A stretch of DNA of 64,000 bases from Saprospiraceae bacterium (GTDB taxonomy: Bacteria; Bacteroidota; Bacteroidia; Chitinophagales; Saprospiraceae). The stretch covers positions 124,001 through 188,000 of the forward strand of contig JAHDCU010000002.1 of assembly GCA_020629715.1 (NCBI GenBank), written 5' to 3'. The notes below the pieces were generated by a model. That model was given only the letters and a program-made list of their open reading frames with translations, searched no databases and had not been told where the DNA came from. The position numbers were made by a program, and so were the translations under genes. Each line of letters begins with the position of its first letter. Position 1 is the stretch's first letter. Shown in pieces: positions 35,196-44,687 of this stretch.

Positions 35196-36278
35196 TTAAT
35201 ACTCCACATCTAATTCGGGCGATAGATACCAACTCGAATCAGAATAACTATTACGTATGTCCCTGAGAATGCTAGGAAGGTCTGAATCATTATTGCAATC
35301 GATATAAAGTCCCACTCTAGTATAGCCTATATTATTTGGCTCTTTAAATACCTTATGACCATCTCTTCTTATTCGTGTAAGCATGGCTTCGGCATTATTA
35401 GAACTTTTATAAGATCCGACGACTATAATACAACCCTCTTTTATAATATCCTCTGACAAGTTGTAATTATACACCAATGCTTCTTCAGTTTGGGTTTTAG
35501 TATTTGACACTTCATTTGCGGGTTCAGTTCTTTCATCCTCCTCACCATCAAAAGAGGTACCTTTTTGTGTCATAGGATCTACCGATTGTACAACCGTATC
35601 ACTAATACCCGAAACAGGATATGTTCTATTTCTAAGCTCATTTTGTTTATAAAGTTGGGAGCATTGGGAAATCAATAAAATGATTGCCGCAATCAATATA
35701 GCGCATAGCAAATAATCACGCCATCCCGAACTAGTTATGCTTTGATCAATATAGTGACGTTGAGCTAAGCTATTTTTAGATGTCGGTTTAAAATCTTCTG
35801 CATAGCTCTTATTACTCTCAAGCTTTGACAAAATAATTTCCTCCTTAGAAGAATTCTGTCGGATGACAGGATTCAATTGTAAAGTAGGCAAAAGAGTGCT
35901 AGAACCTGCTTGCAATGTCGGATCAGGGATAAATTGAATAGTTCTATCCTCATTTTGCTTCAATTCCCCTATGCCAGATAACTTTGCCATCCTATAATTT
36001 AAAAGCCTATTCAAAACCTGCTCAGAGAATGCTCTTATTTTTTCTTCTGCTTTCTTCTTTGAAATATGAAGCATACCACATACGTAATCAATAAACCCTG
36101 AATCACTAAAGAAACTATCATCAAAACTATATTGACAAGTAGAAGGACTTATATTTTTGGAAACTACGTGAAGCGAAGACGAAATGTATTCTTCTTTAAT
36201 TCTTCCTAAGCCAGGTACTATGACCTCACCATGGGTAAGTAAGTAATTTTTGATGAGGGTATTTATCTTTTTGCTCAT
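35196..36278 (-). CDS. HU-like/CCDC81-type domain protein with SPOR domain
   Basis: The protein has 360 residues. The N-terminal part (about 1-125) has two small domains of the prokaryotic HU/CCDC81 kind (MSKKINTLIKNYLLTHGEVIVPGLGRI and KLSGIGELKQNEDRTIQF). A single transmembrane helix spans about 187-204. A low-complexity linker follows. The C-terminal SPOR domain at about 280-358 binds denuded peptidoglycan. The arrangement suggests a cytoplasmic DNA- or protein-binding head tethered to the cell wall, perhaps at the division site. Confidence 0.8.
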   Translation of the reverse strand: MSKKINTLIKNYLLTHGEVIVPGLGRIKEEYISSSLHVVSKNISPSTCQYSFDDSFFSDSGFIDYVCGMLHISKKKAEEKIRAFSEQVLNRLLNYRMAKLSGIGELKQNEDRTIQFIPDPTLQAGSSTLLPTLQLNPVIRQNSSKEEIILSKLESNKSYAEDFKPTSKNSLAQRHYIDQSITSSGWRDYLLCAILIAAIILLISQCSQLYKQNELRNRTYPVSGISDTVVQSVDPMTQKGTSFDGEEDERTEPANEVSNTKTQTEEALVYNYNLSEDIIKEGCIIVVGSYKSSNNAEAMLTRIRRDGHKVFKEPNNIGYTRVGLYIDCNNDSDLPSILRDIRNSYSDSSWYLSPELDVEY

Positions 36279-36466
36279 AGAACATTCAGCAGTGCCTCAA
36301 AAATACTAAACTATGAAGCTAAACTATTGTATATCAAGTATAAAAACAGTGAAGAAGACAGATAGAAAATATCTGTATACATAAGCTATTAGTATTCAAA
36401 ATTATGCTTGAAAACAATTGAGTAATAATATTTCAAAAATATGACCTAATCAGATGGGCAAGCACG

Positions 36467-36474
36467 TATTTTTG
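36467..36474 (+). promoter_or_regulatory. -7 element before hemL
   Basis: TATTTTTG ends four bases before the hemL ATG (36479), predicting a leaderless or almost leaderless mRNA. No -33 TTTG is clear. Confidence 0.4.
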
Positions 36475-36478
36475 TCAT

Positions 36479-37765
36479 ATGAAAAGAATAAAATCGGCAG
36501 AACTATTCGAAGAGGCTAAAACACTTTTTCCAGGAGGGGTAAATTCTCCTGTACGTGCATTTAAATCAGTAAGTGGACCTCCTCTATTTATAAAAAAAGG
36601 CAATGGATGTATCATTACCGATGAAGATGATAATGACTTTATTGATTTCTGCTGTTCATGGGGGCCACTCATTTTAGGTCATAATAATGACCGTATTAGA
36701 GAATCCATAACTGAAACTATTTCACATGGAACTTCATTCGGAACTCCGACTAAACTAGGTAATAAGATTGGAAAATTAATTATTGAAAACCATCGGTATC
36801 TAGACAAAATTCGCTTTGTATCTTCTGGTACCGAGGCAGTTATGTCAGCCATTAGACTAGCAAGAGGATATACTGGTCGCGATAAAGTTGTAAAATTTGA
36901 AGGTTGTTATCATGGCCACGTCGACTCTCTACTTGTAAAAGCGGGTTCTGGACTGGCAACCTTCGGAGTAAGTACATCTGCTGGAATTCCAAAATCTTTG
37001 ACAGATGATACTTATGTGTTAGGGTTAAATGATCTAGCTGGGCTGGAAAAACTATTAGAAGAAAAAAGTCATGAAATATCATGTGTAATCATAGAACCGA
37101 TCCCTGCAAATAACGGCCTATTAATACAAGACAATAACTTTTTAGCTTGGGTAAGACAGCTTTGTGACCGTTATAATGTATTGCTTATTTTTGATGAGGT
37201 GATCTCCGGATTTAGAGTAGGATTTGAAGGGGCAGCAGGTTATTACCACATACAGCCAGATATCATCACTTTTGGCAAGATAATCGGTGGAGGTATGCCT
37301 GTGGGTGCATATGGAGGAAGCCACGAAATCATGAGTCACATAGCACCTGATGGCGATGTATATCAGGCTGGTACTCTCTCTGCTAATCCAGTAGCTATAT
37401 CTGCAGGAATCGCTGCAATAGAGCAATTGTTAGAAGAGGGATTTTATGAACAACTAGAAGAAAAAACAAGTTATTTCCTCGATCAAATACGGTCTCATAT
37501 AACTGAACACAAACTCCCAGTCAAAATTCAGAGTATAGGGTCCATTTTCTGGTTTGCATTTTCGAAAGATAGGATCGCTACATCAGATGAGATAGATGCT
37601 GACTCTATGCAGTATTTCAGAACAATGCATCACGAGCTATTGCAACGTGGAGTATATCTAGGTCCATCAGGATATGAGGTAGGATTCGTTTCCGCAGCAC
37701 ATGACATTCAGCACCTTGATAAAGCAGCATCTCATATCAATGAAGTTTTAAGCCATATATTCTAA
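36479..37765 (+). CDS. hemL: Glutamate-1-semialdehyde 2,1-aminomutase
   Basis: The protein has 428 residues. Class III aminotransferase features are FPGGVNSPVRAFKSV at the N-terminus, RFVSSGTEAVMSAIRLARGYT, DEVISGFRVG, and the pyridoxal-phosphate lysine K267 in TFGKIIGGGMPVGAYGG. It converts glutamate-1-semialdehyde to 5-aminolevulinate in haem synthesis. A histidine kinase and response regulator follow closely on the same strand. Confidence 0.95.
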   Translation: MKRIKSAELFEEAKTLFPGGVNSPVRAFKSVSGPPLFIKKGNGCIITDEDDNDFIDFCCSWGPLILGHNNDRIRESITETISHGTSFGTPTKLGNKIGKLIIENHRYLDKIRFVSSGTEAVMSAIRLARGYTGRDKVVKFEGCYHGHVDSLLVKAGSGLATFGVSTSAGIPKSLTDDTYVLGLNDLAGLEKLLEEKSHEISCVIIEPIPANNGLLIQDNNFLAWVRQLCDRYNVLLIFDEVISGFRVGFEGAAGYYHIQPDIITFGKIIGGGMPVGAYGGSHEIMSHIAPDGDVYQAGTLSANPVAISAGIAAIEQLLEEGFYEQLEEKTSYFLDQIRSHITEHKLPVKIQSIGSIFWFAFSKDRIATSDEIDADSMQYFRTMHHELLQRGVYLGPSGYEVGFVSAAHDIQHLDKAASHINEVLSHIF

Positions 37766-37777
37766 TTATCTAGACTC

Positions 37778-38752
37778 GTGCATAAAACCAAAATAGTATC
37801 TATTGTCGTAGCCATTTATCTACTTTTAGCGTTGGCTTGGTGGTCTATTTTGTTACTCCGTAAGAATGATCAAATAGAGTCTCTGCGGATAGAAAACTTA
37901 AAGCTATACCAAGAAAAGCAACTAGGTATTGCTAATTATACTGTTCTCGATGATCCTGATTACTCTCCCATTATATCCGATGCACAGAAGCAGAGATTTA
38001 TGATCTATGGAGAGTCCGCATTCTTTTGTATATCATTGATTATTGGCCTTTGGATTATCTGGTCCAGTGCAAACCGTATCATCAAAACCAACAAACAACA
38101 AAACAATTTTTTACTTGCCATAACACATGAGTTAAAGACACCCGTAGCCTCGATCAAACTCATCCTACAAACTATAATCAAACGCGATTTATCTCCTGTC
38201 AAAATAAAAGAATTGAGCGAAAAAGCTCATTCCGAAAATAAACGTCTTGATTCTTTAATCAATAATGTACTATTATCAACAAGGTTAATCGATGGATATG
38301 AATTTAACCTAGAGAACATCTCTCTCGATGGAGTACTAGAAAAAAGTATAGAAAAGGTTTCTACTCGATACCCTGATAAGCATATTCAACTCAAATTTGA
38401 TCAGAGTAAAATCTCTGTCAAGGGTGATAAAATTGCTCTTGATATTTGTTTCTGCAATCTTATAGACAATGCATGTAAGTATGCAGATCATGATGTGGTC
38501 ATAGAAACTAAACTAGCGGAAAGTCAAGCTAAAATAATAATTGAAAATGATGGATCAACTATAGCAAAAGCTGATCGTGAATCAATCTTTCAGAAATTTT
38601 TCAGAGGGGGGGATGAACTTCATCGGACAACCAAAGGAACAGGTTTGGGGTTATATATCGTAAAAGAAATATTAAGCAATCATTTTGGTACGATCCAATA
38701 TAGTGTCGCAGATCGTAAAAATAGATTCAGTATAAGCTTACCTATTGTATGA
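37778..38752 (+). CDS. Sensor histidine kinase
   Basis: The protein has 324 residues. Two transmembrane helices at about 7-27 and 79-97 enclose a small extracytoplasmic loop. The H-box is AITHELKTPVASIKL with His117. The ATPase domain has NLIDNACKYA (N box), then FRGGDEL and TGTGLGLYIVKEI. The start is GTG at 37778, 12 bases after hemL. Its stop overlaps the response regulator ATG (ATGA at 38749). The signal sensed is unknown. Confidence 0.9.
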   Translation: MHKTKIVSIVVAIYLLLALAWWSILLLRKNDQIESLRIENLKLYQEKQLGIANYTVLDDPDYSPIISDAQKQRFMIYGESAFFCISLIIGLWIIWSSANRIIKTNKQQNNFLLAITHELKTPVASIKLILQTIIKRDLSPVKIKELSEKAHSENKRLDSLINNVLLSTRLIDGYEFNLENISLDGVLEKSIEKVSTRYPDKHIQLKFDQSKISVKGDKIALDICFCNLIDNACKYADHDVVIETKLAESQAKIIIENDGSTIAKADRESIFQKFFRGGDELHRTTKGTGLGLYIVKEILSNHFGTIQYSVADRKNRFSISLPIV

Positions 38753-39441
38753 AGAGAATATTGATCATAGAAGATGAAGAACAGATAAGATCCATTCTCA
38801 AAATGAACCTTGAATTGGAAGGTTATGATGTGGTTGATGCTGAAAATGGTATGATAGGAGTTGAATTATATAAGAATCAACATTTTGACCTGGTTATCCT
38901 TGATATTATGCTACCTAATACCAGTGGATACGAAATCTGTGAACAAATCAAAGTGACAGGTGACACCACGCCGATACTAATGCTTTCAGCAAAAGACAGT
39001 CCTAAAGATCGAGTGCAAGGTTTAAAATTAGGGGCTGATGATTATGTTACCAAACCTTTTGATCTAGAAGAGCTATTGCTCCGAGTAAAAAATCTTCTCC
39101 ACAGAGCTAAACCAAAAGAATCAGCCGAAATCTATACTTATAGCTTTGATGATATTACTATAGAATTTTCAAAGTTTCAGGCAACAACTTCTAATGGTCT
39201 CATTAATCTTACCAATAAAGAGACTTACCTATTAAAAATGCTCATCGAGCATAAGAATGAAGTAGTATCTCGCCAAAGTATCTTAAATACCGTTTGGGGT
39301 TATGATGTATATCCTAGTACTCGGACAATTGATAACTTTATTTTGGCCTATCGAAAATATTTTGAGAAAGATCCTAAAAAGCCAAGATACTTCAAATCTA
39401 TAAGAGGAATAGGATATATGTTTCAGGAAAATGGAGAGTAG
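38749..39441 (+). CDS. OmpR-family response regulator
   Basis: The protein has 230 residues. The receiver domain has the phospho-acceptor Asp52 in VILDIMLPN, acidic residues IEDE at 7-10, and KPF. The winged-helix DNA-binding domain is at about 130-228 (NTVWGYDVYPSTRTIDNFILAYRKY). It is coupled to the upstream kinase by a four-base overlap. It ends four bases from the convergent ABC-F gene. Confidence 0.92.
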   Translation: MKRILIIEDEEQIRSILKMNLELEGYDVVDAENGMIGVELYKNQHFDLVILDIMLPNTSGYEICEQIKVTGDTTPILMLSAKDSPKDRVQGLKLGADDYVTKPFDLEELLLRVKNLLHRAKPKESAEIYTYSFDDITIEFSKFQATTSNGLINLTNKETYLLKMLIEHKNEVVSRQSILNTVWGYDVYPSTRTIDNFILAYRKYFEKDPKKPRYFKSIRGIGYMFQENGE

Positions 39442-39445
39442 ATTT

Positions 39446-41356
39446 TTAATCTTCAAGATGGCTCGCTAGATCATCCCATTCAGCCATTTTTAGATCCACT
39501 TGTTCTTTGAGATCGGTATGTTCCTTACTGAGACTTACACTATCTTCTCTCATATAAAATTTGGGATCAGCCATCTGATTTTCTATTTCTATGATCCGAC
39601 TTTCGTACTTTTCGATATCACGCTCTACGTATCTAAGCTTTCGCCTAAGTTTCTTTTCTTCGTCACGAGACAATTTCTTTTCATCGCTCCTTGATTGACT
39701 AGCCTTGTTTTTGACGACAGTAGCCTTCTCTATTTCTCTAAAAGTATCTGTTTCTCTAGAGTTTAAAAATTCATTAACATCACCGATATGATATTTGATA
39801 TTTCTATTCTTAAATTCTACAGTCTTATTGGTGAGCCCTTGTAGAAAACTACGATCATGGCTTACAACGAGTAGAGTCCCATCATACTGCATGAGAGCAT
39901 CCTTTAAACGTTGTTTAGATATAATATCCAAGTGATTAGTAGGCTCATCAAGTACTAAAAAATTATTTTCTTGCATTATCAAACAAGCCAATGCTAATCG
40001 AGATCGTTCACCTCCTGAAAGGACTTTAACCTTTTTATCAACGTCTTCACCAGAAAATAAAAAGGAACCTAAAATATTTCTTGCCTTGCTTCTGAGCTCC
40101 GGAGGTGCTTTACCTTCTACTACTTCAAGTAGCGTACGATCCCCATCGAGTTGCTCTGGTTGGTCTTGTGCAAAATAACCTATCGATACGTTATGACCAG
40201 TCGTGACTTTTCCTTGAGTAGCTTCGATCTCATCAGTGAGCAATTTTGCCAAAGTAGACTTCCCCTGTCCATTTTGTCCAACGAAAGCTAATCGCTCTCC
40301 CCTTTCTATTTGAAAATTGACTTGGTCCAATACTAGATTATCTCCATAGGATTTTGTGAGCGACTCAGCCTTACTTACGATTTGTCCAGATCTTCCCGCT
40401 GGCGGAAATCTGAGATTCATCGCTTTCGTATCTGTTGCAAACTCTTCCAATCTATCCATCTTATCCAACTGCTTGATGAGTGACTGCGCAAATTTTGCTT
40501 TATTGGCCTTGGCTCTAAACTTTTCTATCAATCTTTCTTTTTCCGCAATCTCCTTTTGCTGATTTTTTATGGTAGACTCCATGACCTGGCGTTGGAGTTC
40601 TTTCTCTACCATAAAACCACTGTAGTTAGATTTTACATCAAATACTCGAGATAGTTCGAGCTCAACTATTCTGTTACAAACATTATCCAGAAACTCCTGA
40701 TCATGTGAAATAACTACTACTATACCGTCATAATCCTTAATATACTGCTCCAACCATATGATAGATTCGATATCTAAGTGATTAGTAGGCTCATCGAGCA
40801 TTAAGATATTAGGCTCACGTAATAACAGTTTTGCAAGCTCTATTCTCATTTTCCATCCACCACTAAATGTAGAAACTGCATTATTGATATTTGAATCTTT
40901 GAATCCAAGTCCTTTCAATAATTTGACCGCAGTGGCTTCTACTGTATTGACATCATAGTGACCTAGCTGCTCCGTCATTCCAGTGATCCTATCTATCAAT
41001 CGCATGTAGTTATCTGATTCGTAATCTATCCGGCTACCTAGCTCTTCATTCAATTTCTCTAATTCAGCTTCTATCTTATTGAGATCCTCAAAAGCGGTCA
41101 AAGCCTCTTGTAGGACAGAATTTTCCTCATTGACATATAGATCTTGGGTCAAAAATCCCATAGTCATACCATTTGGGATATCTATGCTACCACTATCAGC
41201 AGAAATATGATTGGCAATGATTTTTAGCAAAGTAGATTTTCCAGCTCCATTACGACCAATCAAACCAATTCGCTCTTGATCTTTAAAGGTCAAATTGAGA
41301 TTCTTGAAAATATGACGATCTCCGTATTTGAGATTAATGCCTCTTAAATCGATCAT
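39446..41356 (-). CDS. ABC-F family ATP-binding protein
   Basis: The protein has 636 residues with two nucleotide-binding domains. Walker A is LIGRNGAGKSTLL and FVGQNGQGKSTLA. The signatures are STFSGGWKMRIELA and VLSGGERSRLALA. The Walker B segments are LMLDEPTNHLDIE and LVLDEPTNHLDII. The linker and a C-terminal coiled coil are present, and membrane segments are absent, as in ribosome-acting ABC-F proteins (Uup/EttA type). It starts nine bases after yqgE. Confidence 0.9.
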   Translation of the reverse strand: MIDLRGINLKYGDRHIFKNLNLTFKDQERIGLIGRNGAGKSTLLKIIANHISADSGSIDIPNGMTMGFLTQDLYVNEENSVLQEALTAFEDLNKIEAELEKLNEELGSRIDYESDNYMRLIDRITGMTEQLGHYDVNTVEATAVKLLKGLGFKDSNINNAVSTFSGGWKMRIELAKLLLREPNILMLDEPTNHLDIESIIWLEQYIKDYDGIVVVISHDQEFLDNVCNRIVELELSRVFDVKSNYSGFMVEKELQRQVMESTIKNQQKEIAEKERLIEKFRAKANKAKFAQSLIKQLDKMDRLEEFATDTKAMNLRFPPAGRSGQIVSKAESLTKSYGDNLVLDQVNFQIERGERLAFVGQNGQGKSTLAKLLTDEIEATQGKVTTGHNVSIGYFAQDQPEQLDGDRTLLEVVEGKAPPELRSKARNILGSFLFSGEDVDKKVKVLSGGERSRLALACLIMQENNFLVLDEPTNHLDIISKQRLKDALMQYDGTLLVVSHDRSFLQGLTNKTVEFKNRNIKYHIGDVNEFLNSRETDTFREIEKATVVKNKASQSRSDEKKLSRDEEKKLRRKLRYVERDIEKYESRIIEIENQMADPKFYMREDSVSLSKEHTDLKEQVDLKMAEWDDLASHLED

Positions 41357-41365
41357 TACTCAACG

Positions 41366-41932
41366 TTAGTTTAGACTGATAAATTCTGGAATCTGAGCGA
41401 GCACCGTATATGTATTACCCATATTATGTAATACTTGGCTCCAGAGCGAGATTTCATTTTTATTAAAAATATAGTTGATATCAAAGTCCGCGGTTAGCCA
41501 AGATCCATAGTTTAATTCTTCATACAATTGTCCCGCTGACCAACCACTATAACCAATATAGAACCTTATATTTTTAGGTTTAATGAGCTTATTCCTGACA
41601 AGAAATTTTAGCTTATCAAAGTTTCCTCCCCAATATAAACCCGATTGAATTTCAATACTTTCTTCTAGTATATCGCCACAATCATGTATATAATGAATGG
41701 TATCTGTCGCTACAGGTCCTCCATAATACACCGTGGCATCAAATTCTGGAAAATCACCAATGAGCTCATTAATACTCATATGAATTTTCTTGTTGAGAAC
41801 AAATCCTAGAGAGCCATCACTATCGTCATGATCAGTTATAAGTATTACCGACCTTTTAAAGTTTGAATCCACCATGAAAGGCTGAGATACCAATAAACTT
41901 CCCACTTCTATATTTCTAGAAATACTAGTCAT
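41366..41932 (-). CDS. YqgE/AlgH family protein
   Basis: The protein has 188 residues. GSLLVSQPFMVDSNFKRSVILITDHD, SLGFVLNK, VYYGGPV and FYIGYSGWSAGQLYEEL are the family landmarks. The role is unknown. It overlaps fabD by eight bases and precedes the ABC-F gene, so it belongs to a three-gene operon. Confidence 0.88.
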   Translation of the reverse strand: MTSISRNIEVGSLLVSQPFMVDSNFKRSVILITDHDDSDGSLGFVLNKKIHMSINELIGDFPEFDATVYYGGPVATDTIHYIHDCGDILEESIEIQSGLYWGGNFDKLKFLVRNKLIKPKNIRFYIGYSGWSAGQLYEELNYGSWLTADFDINYIFNKNEISLWSQVLHNMGNTYTVLAQIPEFISLN

Positions 41933-42806
41933 TTAAAGGACGAGTTACGATAGACCTATCCAATTTTTTAAACATGCCGCTGATTACCTTACCATTTCCT
42001 CCTACCTCTACTACTTCAGAAAGTCCGTTTTCCTTTAAATTTTTCATTGTCTGTGTCCAAAGCACAGATGAAGTTAATTGCTGAACAAGGTTATCCTTAA
42101 TTTTTAGAGCATCAGTATGTGCTTGACCATCTACATTTTGAAAAATTGGGCATGTCGGATTACTAAATGCGGCCTTCCCTATCGCCTCCGCTAGCTCATC
42201 TCTTGCTGGTTGCATGAGCGGCGAATGAAATGCTCCTCCCACGGGCAACATCAGTGCCCTTCTTGCACCTTTTCCCTTGAGAATATCGCAAGATTTAATC
42301 ACTGCATCTCGTTCGCCTGATATTACTAATTGACCAGGACAGTTATAATTAGCTGCCACTACCGTTCCTTGTACAGCATGACAAACTTCCTCGACAATCT
42401 CATCATCTAATCCGACTATAGCCGCCATGGTACCATCGGCTAAATCACAAGCCTTTTGCATAGCATTAGCTCTAATCTGCACCAGTTTCAAGCCAGCTTC
42501 AAAACTCAATACCCCAGCTGCTACTAGCGCAGAAAACTCTCCTAATGAATGACCTGCCACTGCATCTGGAGATAAATTATCCTTAATCAAATAACCTATG
42601 ACCGAATGACAAAATATTGCAGGTTGAGCATACTTGGTGGATTTCAATTCCTCAGCTGTTCCATCAAACATGACATTAGCTAGATTAAATCCTAGAATCT
42701 GATTGGCCTCTTCAAAGAGCTGCTTAGCCTTATTACCAGACTCATAAATATCTTTGCCCATACCTGGGAATTGACTCCCTTGACCTGGAAATACGTATGC
42801 TATCAT
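41925..42806 (-). CDS. fabD: Malonyl-CoA:ACP transacylase
   Basis: The protein has 293 residues. MIAYVFPGQGSQFPGMGKD starts the protein. The active-site Ser87 is in GHSLGEFSALVAAG, with the catalytic His in GGAFHSPLM. It loads malonate onto acyl carrier protein for fatty acid synthesis. A -7 element lies 18 bases before the ATG. Confidence 0.95.
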   Translation of the reverse strand: MIAYVFPGQGSQFPGMGKDIYESGNKAKQLFEEANQILGFNLANVMFDGTAEELKSTKYAQPAIFCHSVIGYLIKDNLSPDAVAGHSLGEFSALVAAGVLSFEAGLKLVQIRANAMQKACDLADGTMAAIVGLDDEIVEEVCHAVQGTVVAANYNCPGQLVISGERDAVIKSCDILKGKGARRALMLPVGGAFHSPLMQPARDELAEAIGKAAFSNPTCPIFQNVDGQAHTDALKIKDNLVQQLTSSVLWTQTMKNLKENGLSEVVEVGGNGKVISGMFKKLDRSIVTRPLND

Positions 42807-42824
42807 CTAAATATAATTTGGATG

Positions 42825-42832
42825 CAAAACTA
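42825..42832 (-). promoter_or_regulatory. -7 element before fabD
   Basis: TAGTTTTG on the minus strand matches TAnnTTTG, 18 bases before the fabD ATG. No -33 box is evident. It lies in the 73-base folE-fabD gap. Confidence 0.4.
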
Positions 42833-42879
42833 GCAGGAAAAAACTAGTAATTGGAGAAATCCTAGCTCCGAATTAAGTA

Positions 42880-43476
42880 CTACCTCAAGTTTGCATTGAT
42901 CAGATTCAAAAATTCACTTCTCGTTTCAACATTTTTGAATTCACCAGTAAATGCTGAGGTTGTGGTTACAGAGTTTTGCTTTTGTACTCCTCTCATCATC
43001 ATACACATATGTGCAGCCTCTATCACAACTGCAACCCCTAATGGTTTCAGCGCTTTATCTATACAATTCAGGATCTCATGTGTCAGCCTTTCTTGTACTT
43101 GTAGCCTTCTAGCAAAAACATCTACGACTCTCGGTATTTTACTTAATCCAACCACATATCCATTAGGTATGTATGCAATATGCGCCTTTCCATAAAACGG
43201 TAATATATGATGCTCACATAACGAATACACCTCTATATCTTTTACAATGACCATATTATTATAATCCTCTTTAAACAAAGCAGAATTTAAAATCTTATCT
43301 GCATCAAGAGAATACCCTTGTGTAAGAAACTGCATAGCCTTTGCCGCTCGCTCGGGAGTCTTGACTAGACCTTCCCGATCCTTATTCTCACCCAACTTTT
43401 CTAGTATAGCAGAATACCTAGACTTTAACTCTTCGGTAGTTTCTGCACTATAAACTTCAGTTTTATTGTAGCTCAT
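42880..43476 (-). CDS. folE: GTP cyclohydrolase I
   Basis: The protein has 198 residues. Zinc and active-site residues are in [20 protein letters not shown] and in [38 protein letters not shown] is diagnostic. It makes dihydroneopterin triphosphate for folate or other pterins. Confidence 0.95.
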   Translation of the reverse strand: MSYNKTEVYSAETTEELKSRYSAILEKLGENKDREGLVKTPERAAKAMQFLTQGYSLDADKILNSALFKEDYNNMVIVKDIEVYSLCEHHILPFYGKAHIAYIPNGYVVGLSKIPRVVDVFARRLQVQERLTHEILNCIDKALKPLGVAVVIEAAHMCMMMRGVQKQNSVTTTSAFTGEFKNVETRSEFLNLINANLR

Positions 43477-43622
43477 TAATAATTTTTAATAAGTATAAGC
43501 AATAAACAGCATTCCAACTTGAATGTTTTTGCCTAAGGACAAAAATAAGATTAATCAATGTATCTTGATACTTTATCGAAATAATTGAAGAATAAGAAAA
43601 TTTAGAGTGAATATTGGATGGA

Positions 43623-44687
43623 ATGAAAGATACTAAGCGAAGTTTATCTAAGGGATTAAAAGCTTTCACCCAGAATGAATATTTCGGGCATTTCATATTT
43701 TGGACACTGCTATACATTCTCTTTTTACGTTTACATGATTTTACTAATTCTATTCCAGCTGGACTAATTGAAGAGCTTCTTAATATTTTATTCTTTGCTG
43801 TTATAGTATATTTCAATATTCTTTACCTCATACCAAAATACCTCAAAAAGCATAAGGTATTTCAATACGTATCGCTTCTTGTTTTTTCTTGTCTACTTAT
43901 TACACCAATAAAGGCGGTTGTATTTTCTATTTGGAATAATAACAACCCAGATATCAAGATGGCATTTAGTGAAATGTCCGTTTTACAATCTTTCTTTTTG
44001 AGTAGTTTTTTTCTGGGTGGCGCAAGTACCATTTATCAAATTATTAATGATTGGGTCGTACATCAACGTGAAAAACAAGAACTAGAAAATAGAAATTTAG
44101 AGTCAGAACTCAATTTTTTGAAATCTCAGATAAACCCTCATTTCTTATTCAATACTTTGAATAATCTATATGCACTTACGCTAAAAAAGAGCGACGAAGC
44201 TCCTGCCACTGTGCTGAAGTTATCAGAAATGATGCGATATATGCTATACGAGTGTAATGAAGATAGAGTTCCGCTGTACAAGGAAGTAACGTATTTAAGA
44301 AATTACTTGGAGCTAGAAAAACTTAGACAAGGAAAAAATATTGAGATAGATTTTGAACTTCAAGGTGAAATTGGCACTCAAATGATTGCACCTTTAATGT
44401 TTATTCCTTTTATCGAAAACAGCTTTAAACACGGAGTAAGCAATCATCTCTCCAGTGGGTATATCGATATAAAAATGAATATAGAAGACTCTCGTATCCA
44501 GTTAGATGTCGAAAACTCAAAGGCTAGTTCGATGCCAACAGGACACCTCAATGGTAAAAAGAGCGGTGGCATAGGACTATCCAATATTAAAAAAAGGCTA
44601 TCATTATTATACCCCAAAAAATATAATTTGGACATTGATGATCAACCAAATAAATACAGAGTATCTCTAAACTTAAACCTAAACTAA
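43623..44687 (+). CDS. LytS/YehU-type sensor histidine kinase
   Basis: The protein has 354 residues from the ATG at 43623; an upstream TTG at 43614 would add three residues. About four transmembrane helices occupy residues 20-140. The His_kinase domain starts SQINPHFLFNTLNNLYALT with His173, and the ATPase part has GIGLSNIKKRL. The response regulator starts on the next base after its stop. Confidence 0.9.
   Translation: MKDTKRSLSKGLKAFTQNEYFGHFIFWTLLYILFLRLHDFTNSIPAGLIEELLNILFFAVIVYFNILYLIPKYLKKHKVFQYVSLLVFSCLLITPIKAVVFSIWNNNNPDIKMAFSEMSVLQSFFLSSFFLGGASTIYQIINDWVVHQREKQELENRNLESELNFLKSQINPHFLFNTLNNLYALTLKKSDEAPATVLKLSEMMRYMLYECNEDRVPLYKEVTYLRNYLELEKLRQGKNIEIDFELQGEIGTQMIAPLMFIPFIENSFKHGVSNHLSSGYIDIKMNIEDSRIQLDVENSKASSMPTGHLNGKKSGGIGLSNIKKRLSLLYPKKYNLDIDDQPNKYRVSLNLNLN

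Noticed and set aside
35180-35202. Inverted repeat GTATTAAA/TTTAATAC at the end of the SPOR gene
   Set aside because: AT-only stem of eight pairs without a U-run; too weak to call a terminator.
43463-43816. Minus-strand frame of 117 codons upstream of folE
   Set aside because: It overlaps the start of the LytS kinase gene on the other strand, has no family resemblance and looks like an antisense shadow.
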